Origin: CAYJAD01 sp964372165 | GTDB taxonomy: Bacteria > Desulfobacterota > Desulfovibrionia > Desulfovibrionales > Desulfovibrionaceae | Length of the DNA stretch: 56,823 nt | Direction: 5' to 3' | Assembly: GCA_964372165.1 (NCBI GenBank) | Contig: CAYJPT010000002.1 | Location: 1 to 56,823 of the forward strand | Shown: positions 52,560 through 56,823 of the stretch, in pieces | Position numbering within the stretch: the first letter of the stretch is position 1 | How the letters are laid out: every line of letters starts with the position of its first letter | Notes under the pieces: generated by a model | Told to the model about the DNA's origin: nothing | Database searches by the model: none | What the model saw: the letters and a program-made list of their open reading frames with translations, nothing else | Program-made: the position numbers and the translations under genes

Positions 52560-53936
52560 ATGCAGTACAGTTTGCTCATAGCCGGTACACGTAGTGGTTC
52601 AGGAAAAACAAGCCTTTGCCTTGCACTACTATCTGCGCTAAAAGCTCGTGGCATCAAAGTACAAGCTTGTAAGGTAGGACCAGATTTTATTGATCCAAGC
52701 CATCACAAAAATATAACCAACACATTATCATATAATCTTGATGCATGGATGGGTGAAGAGGACGGTGTTAAACGTGTTTATGCCCGCATGCATAATAAGG
52801 CTAAAATCCAAGGCGCACAAATGCTTTTGGCTGAAGGAGTCATGGGGCTGTTTGATGGTGCTTATGGTGTTGGTGGTGCAGGCTCCTCTGCGCATATGGC
52901 AAAATTGTTCAATATGCCAGTATTATTAGCTGTTGATGTACGTGGCATGGGGCAATCAGCCGTTGCTATGGCAACAGGTTTTACACGTTTGCAAAAGCAT
53001 ATTAATTTTGCAGGTATTGTTTGCACTCACGTTGGCAGCAGTGCACATGAAAAAATGCTAAGAGAAGCTTTTCAAATAGAGCTTACCCCCAATGACCCAC
53101 CTGTACTTGGCTATTTACCACGTGAGGGACATATTGAACTTAAATCACGCCATCTTGGTTTGCATATGGGCTATGAACAAGAGTTGGATCTAAATAAACA
53201 AGAATGCATGAATAAGTGGATTGAAAATCACTTAAACATTGATGAGCTATTAAACAGTTGTGCTAAATTTCCACCTGTGTTAATAACAACTAATACTATT
53301 AAAGAGGCCAATAATACTAAGGTTACAAAACGCATAGCCATAGCACATGATGCAGCTTTTTGTTTTTTATACCCTGATATGCCTGATGTATTAAGCGAAA
53401 TGGGTGCAGAATGTGTCTTTTTTTCACCATTAAAAGACACAAAGCTTCCAGCAAATTGTTCAGTAATTTACTTACCCGGTGGATACCCTGAACTTTTTGC
53501 TAAAGAACTATCCGAAAACACAACTATGCTTCAGTCTATTGCAAGCTTTGCAAGTAATGGTGAGCGAATATATGCTGAATGTGGCGGATACATATATCTA
53601 ATGAAGGATCTTGAATATGCTGGAAAAAACCATAAATTATGTAATGTCTTGCCAATATCTGCCCACATGGGTGAGCGAAAAGCTGCCTTGGGATACCGCC
53701 AAGTATGCTTCCAACATAAATGGGGACGAGGGCACGAATTCCACTACACGCAAAGTACGTCGTCCACTTCCGGTTTGCCGCCACTGTGGTCTGTGTATGA
53801 CAGACAGGGCTTGCCACTTACAGGACAAGAAGTCCTCGGAGTAGTCAAGGCAAATGTTCTTGCCTCTTGGATTCACTTATACCCTGAGGGCTCACGAGAA
53901 TTGCTTGCTCATATATTTCAACTTAATAGTGATTAA
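52560..53936 (+). CDS. cbiA: Cobyrinate a,c-diamide synthase
   Basis: A 458-aa protein. The P-loop is IAGTRSGSGKTSLCLAL (residues 7-23), followed by CKVGPDFIDPSHH. VLLAVDVRGMGQS and EGVMGLFDGAYG are typical of the synthetase domain. The C-terminal glutamine amidotransferase has its nucleophile in AECGGYIYL (about residue 341). It amidates the a and c acetates of cobyrinate with glutamine and ATP. It starts 3 bp after the small gene's stop and has no strong ribosome site, so translation should be coupled. cbiC follows after 20 bp. Confidence 0.95.
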   Translation: MQYSLLIAGTRSGSGKTSLCLALLSALKARGIKVQACKVGPDFIDPSHHKNITNTLSYNLDAWMGEEDGVKRVYARMHNKAKIQGAQMLLAEGVMGLFDGAYGVGGAGSSAHMAKLFNMPVLLAVDVRGMGQSAVAMATGFTRLQKHINFAGIVCTHVGSSAHEKMLREAFQIELTPNDPPVLGYLPREGHIELKSRHLGLHMGYEQELDLNKQECMNKWIENHLNIDELLNSCAKFPPVLITTNTIKEANNTKVTKRIAIAHDAAFCFLYPDMPDVLSEMGAECVFFSPLKDTKLPANCSVIYLPGGYPELFAKELSENTTMLQSIASFASNGERIYAECGGYIYLMKDLEYAGKNHKLCNVLPISAHMGERKAALGYRQVCFQHKWGRGHEFHYTQSTSSTSGLPPLWSVYDRQGLPLTGQEVLGVVKANVLASWIHLYPEGSRELLAHIFQLNSD

Positions 53937-53956
53937 AAAATTAAATGTAGTCAAAT

Positions 53957-54598
53957 ATGCCAAAACTCGACCCTAGCACCAGCCCAAATGATATTGAGCA
54001 GCGTTCCTTTGATATTATTGATAGCGAAGTTACACGCCCAGAAAATTATGATGATAATATGTGGCAAGTTGCAAGGCGTATGATTCACACTAGCGGAGAT
54101 GTTGGCATTATTAAAGACATCATGCTTACGCACGATGCAATCACATCCGGCATTGAAGCCTTGCGCAAATCATGCACTATCTTTACCGACACAGAAATGG
54201 CAAGGTGTGGTATGGTTTCTCGCAGGCTTAACCCACTAGGTGTGAAAACGCAATGTATTTTAAGTAGACAAGATGTAAGTGATTTTGCAAAAACGCATAA
54301 TTGCACACGTGCACGGGCTGGAATGTTACAGATTGAATCACAACTTAGCGGAAATATTATTGCCATTGGTAATGCACCCACTGCCCTTTTAGCACTTCTA
54401 GAGTTATTAAAAAACGGCTCGCAAGCACCAGCACTTATTATCGGCATGCCTGTTGGTTTTGTTAATGCAGCTGAATCTAAAGAGCTTCTTGTACAGAGTC
54501 CGTACTTACACTTAAGCTTGCGTGGTAGAAAAGGTGGATCACCACTTGTTGCAAGTGTTGTAAATGCTCTAGCCATTATAGCTAATCAAGCAAAATAA
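53957..54598 (+). CDS. cbiC: Cobalt-precorrin-8 methylmutase
   Basis: A 213-aa CbiC/CobH protein. The catalytic histidine is in RRMIHTSGDVGII (about residue 44), with AIGNAPTALLALLELL and PALIIGMPVGFVNAAESKELL as family signatures. It moves the C11 methyl to C12, giving cobyrinate for CbiA. It is therefore placed just after cbiA, whose substrate it makes. The start at 53957 has no clear ribosome site. It is convergent with the methyltransferase gene beyond. Confidence 0.95.
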   Translation: MPKLDPSTSPNDIEQRSFDIIDSEVTRPENYDDNMWQVARRMIHTSGDVGIIKDIMLTHDAITSGIEALRKSCTIFTDTEMARCGMVSRRLNPLGVKTQCILSRQDVSDFAKTHNCTRARAGMLQIESQLSGNIIAIGNAPTALLALLELLKNGSQAPALIIGMPVGFVNAAESKELLVQSPYLHLSLRGRKGGSPLVASVVNALAIIANQAK

Positions 54599-54680
54599 AT
54601 ATCTAAAATCAATATTATTTAATTTTTGCAGTACTGCCAAATGATAACAATATATTTTCAGCTCGCCTGCATTAAAAATA

Positions 54681-55457
54681 TTACTCCCCGCTAATCCAGT
54701 AGCTATTAAAACCATCACTAAGCCAACCGTCTTGGATATTGCTAAATCCAGCAGCAGTAAAAACTTGATGATACTCTTCACGTGTGCGACGCCAACCCCA
54801 AAGTTGTTGTCTTCTTACATCTAAAAAGTGCAAAACAAATCTGAGTCCTATCTTAAATGCATTTACCATACTTCCAGCTATGCTGTCTTCTTCCAATAAA
54901 GATGCAGAAATACAAAGTAACCTACCGCCTGGGGCAAGTTGTGCTCTTATTTCGCGTAAAGTAAATTCAAAGTCGTGATTGTTCATGCTATAATCAATAG
55001 CTGAGAGATAAATGACGTGATATTTTATATTAGGTGGTACATTTAAGTGTGGAGCACCTATATAAATACGCTCATTTGGTATACAGTTACGCAGCCAGCG
55101 CAAACCTACAGTACTTGGCTCATTTACGTGCAGCTCAATATTGGGCATGACATCAAGTAAAGATTTTTCCATATAACCAAGTCCACTGCCAATAGAAAGC
55201 ACACGTGCAGGTGTATCGGGTAAATCTTCATGTTCCCAGTGTTCACGCTGGTCTGTGATGTTTTTTGCTAACCATTTAGCACCATTATCTTTACTAGCAC
55301 GCCAGTCGGCAGGCAATGATTCCCATCCAGTATAACGCCTGAAAAGTTCTTCATAAAAAGTTGCATAAAATTCACTGCCTGCCAGATGAAAAAAAGACAC
55401 ATGCGTAAAGGCTGAAAAGGGTATTCCCTGCCAGCTTTCTTGGTAAAATCTACGCAT
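54681..55457 (-). CDS. Class I SAM-dependent methyltransferase
   Basis: A 258-aa protein. Motif I is ARVLSIGSGLGYMEKSLL (about residues 83-100), the acidic loop is LHVNEPS, and YHVIYLSAIDYSMN and LAPGGRLLCISASLL follow. The N-terminal 80 residues (FYQESWQGIPFSAFT, YTGWESLPADW) are specific to this protein and may bind substrate; the partner is unknown. AAGGAG stands eight bases before the ATG. It lies 23 bp downstream of pgk on the same strand, so it is likely co-transcribed with it. Confidence 0.82.
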   Translation of the reverse strand: MRRFYQESWQGIPFSAFTHVSFFHLAGSEFYATFYEELFRRYTGWESLPADWRASKDNGAKWLAKNITDQREHWEHEDLPDTPARVLSIGSGLGYMEKSLLDVMPNIELHVNEPSTVGLRWLRNCIPNERIYIGAPHLNVPPNIKYHVIYLSAIDYSMNNHDFEFTLREIRAQLAPGGRLLCISASLLEEDSIAGSMVNAFKIGLRFVLHFLDVRRQQLWGWRRTREEYHQVFTAAGFSNIQDGWLSDGFNSYWISGE

Positions 55458-55480
55458 CGTCCAACTCCTTACAATCCATT

Positions 55481-56650
55481 CTAACCAACTGCATCAAGGG
55501 CAGCTACAGAAGGCAAAGTTTTTCCTTCTAAAAGCTCAAGCGATGCACCACCGCCGGTAGAGATATAATCCATATCTTGTGCAATACCATATTGTTCAAC
55601 TGCTGCAACTGAATCTCCCCCACCAACAACTACAAAAGCTGCACTTTTAGCAAGGGCTTGACCTAATGCTTTAGTACCTTCGCCAAATGGTTCTGTTTCA
55701 AAAGCTCCAACAGGGCCATTCCATATAATAGTTGCTGCATCTGCACAAAGTTTTGAATATTCCTCAATGGTTTTTGGACCAACATCTAAAATCATAGTAT
55801 CACTTGGCACAGCATCTACACTCACAGTTTGTGCGGTTTGATTAGGAGCAAGTGCTTGTGCAACAACAACATCTAAGGGTAGAGGGAGAATTTTACCAGC
55901 TTCTTTTGCTTGTTCTAAAATACGCTTAGCTGCAGGTATTAAATCTTCTTCGCACAATGAAGTTCCAACTGCATAGCCTGCTGCTGCAAGAAAAGTATTG
56001 GCAATACCACCACCAACAATAAGTCTATCCACTTTTGTAAGCAGATTTTCTAACAAAGCAAGCTTAGATGACACCTTAGAACCACCAATAATGGCAACCA
56101 ATGGACGTTTGGGGGAATCTTGCACCTTAGCAAAGGCTGCAAGCTCAGCAGCCATAAGTGGACCTGCACAAGCAACTTTTGCTTTACGCACTGCACCTTC
56201 AGTTGAGGCATGTGCTCTATGAGCTGCGCCAAAAGCATCCATAACATAAATATCGCCAAGGGCAGCTAATTTTTCAGATAATGCAGGGTCATTTTTCTTT
56301 TCGCCTTTAACAAAGCGAATATTTTCGCACAAAATGCATTGGCCGGGGGCTGCTTTAGCTTCTGCAAAATCTTTAGCAAAATTTACTTCTACACCAAGTA
56401 ATTCAGAAATTCTTGCTGCCACAGGCTTTAGTGAAAATTGTTCTTCATACTCGCCCTCTGTTGGGCGGCCTAAATGCGAAAGTAAAATTACACCTGCACC
56501 CCGTTCCAAAGCTAATTTTATAGTAGGTAGAGCGGCACGAATACGCTTATCATTGCGGATAACACCATCTTTAATGGGCACATTAAGGTCTTCTCTTATA
56601 ACAAGAATTTTACCCTTAATATCTAAATCTTTTAATTCCAATATAGCCAT
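55481..56650 (-). CDS. pgk: Phosphoglycerate kinase
   Basis: A 389-aa glycolytic enzyme. VIREDLNVPIKDG (about residues 16-28) is the N-domain signature, LLSHLGRPTEG follows, and GGSKVSSKLALLENL and the nucleotide loop VVGGGDSVAAVEQYG lie in the C domain. It makes ATP from 1,3-bisphosphoglycerate. The start at 56650 has AGGA eight bases upstream. The R4 repeat lies just upstream of it, in the promoter region. Confidence 0.97.
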   Translation of the reverse strand: MAILELKDLDIKGKILVIREDLNVPIKDGVIRNDKRIRAALPTIKLALERGAGVILLSHLGRPTEGEYEEQFSLKPVAARISELLGVEVNFAKDFAEAKAAPGQCILCENIRFVKGEKKNDPALSEKLAALGDIYVMDAFGAAHRAHASTEGAVRKAKVACAGPLMAAELAAFAKVQDSPKRPLVAIIGGSKVSSKLALLENLLTKVDRLIVGGGIANTFLAAAGYAVGTSLCEEDLIPAAKRILEQAKEAGKILPLPLDVVVAQALAPNQTAQTVSVDAVPSDTMILDVGPKTIEEYSKLCADAATIIWNGPVGAFETEPFGEGTKALGQALAKSAAFVVVGGGDSVAAVEQYGIAQDMDYISTGGGASLELLEGKTLPSVAALDAVG

Positions 56651-56670
56651 CTTAATTCCTTTGTATTTAT

Positions 56671-56777
56671 GGAAATGCTGATTTATTCTGCAAGCAGAAT
56701 AAATCAGAAAGGCACACTGCCTTCATTCGCCCTGTGGGACGCAAAAAACGTGGTTTTTTGCTCTCAGCGTTTCCTTA
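56671..56777. repeat. Mosaic hairpin repeat, copy R4
   Basis: The ends GGAAATGCTGATTTATTC and CTCAGCGTTTCCTTA are inverted repeats. GATTTATTCTGC-AA-GCAGAATAAATC is a perfect 12-bp hairpin shared with R1. CCTTCATTCGCCCTGTGGGA and the GCAAAAAACGTGGTTTTTTGC hairpin part are shared with R2. It stands 20 bp upstream of the pgk start, so the pgk promoter must lie inside or beyond it. Confidence 0.82.
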
Positions 56778-56823
56778 ATATCATAATTCTATTTAGAAAG
56801 CATGTTCTTAGCTTTTGATAAAA

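Noticed and set aside
1..56823. tRNA, rRNA, tmRNA and RNase P RNA genes
   Set aside because: No T-loop (GTTCRA) in a cloverleaf setting and no conserved rRNA segment was found on either strand by reading.

Overview
This window is about 56.8 kb of a low-GC bacterial chromosome. It carries roughly 42 protein genes on both strands, no rRNA and no tRNA that I could find. Several gene types point towards the Desulfovibrionaceae: a CbiK-type cobaltochelatase, an FmdE-MoeA fusion protein, SelA, a small cobalt-cluster companion gene and a LysR/AGCS pair. The AT-rich base composition would fit a host-associated, Lawsonia-like or gut lineage. That placement is an inference from gene content only. The window is a scaffold: 100 Ns at 1299-1398 mark an unresolved tandem array.

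Layout. (1) 1-2.5 kb, minus strand: pseB, a 35-bp tandem hairpin array, pseC and the first codons of pseF, a pseudaminic acid set for flagellin or surface glycosylation. (2) 2.6-8 kb: a DsbA-fold protein lacking CXXC, cbiK, rmlD with a clear promoter, a DUF3179 protein, a methyltransferase and an HD phosphohydrolase, followed by a candidate 6S-like RNA on the minus strand. (3) 8.4-13.9 kb: a DUF1254/DUF1214 exported protein, dnaE overlapping queD, and crcB. (4) 14-18.5 kb: a signalling pair, an MBL-GAF-HD-GYP protein and a CHASE2 adenylate cyclase. (5) 18.6-23.1 kb, minus: M18 aminopeptidase, selA, folC. (6) 23.3-24.8 kb: an orphan solute-binding protein bracketed by two copies of a small inverted-repeat element, one with a second element nested in it. 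(7) 24.9-32.2 kb: a beta-hydroxyacid dehydrogenase, a GH13 branching enzyme, a GT4 glycosyltransferase, the FmdE-MoeA fusion and a phosphopantetheinyl transferase. (8) 32.4-34.9 kb: a csoR-like repressor and a P1B metal ATPase, with duplicated palindromic operators flanking a small mobile element. (9) 34.9-39.1 kb: three surface-glycan glycosyltransferases. (10) 39.5-43.2 kb: a LysR regulator, an unlisted 33-aa membrane peptide gene with its own terminator, and an AGCS amino-acid:sodium symporter. (11) 43.7-48.7 kb, minus: an M16 peptidase, a putative surface carbohydrate protein and a ThiS/MoaD-like protein. (12) 49-54.6 kb, plus: site-2 protease, trpS-ruvX-mltG, a small conserved protein, cbiA and cbiC. 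(13) 54.7-56.7 kb, minus: a methyltransferase and pgk.

The most unusual aspect is the intergenic DNA. At least four families of short, hairpin-rich repeats are present. One family has long terminal inverted repeats and 9-bp target duplications. One is 152-153 bp long, has two near-identical copies that each sit between direct repeats that are themselves palindromes, and shares a two-hairpin core with two diverged loci in which the stem sequences differ but pairing is kept. One is a mosaic family with GGAAACGCTGATT ends, a copy of which supplies the stop codon of the MoaD-like gene and seems to have removed a C-terminal glycine. These small elements, not the protein genes, are the most likely undescribed biology here.
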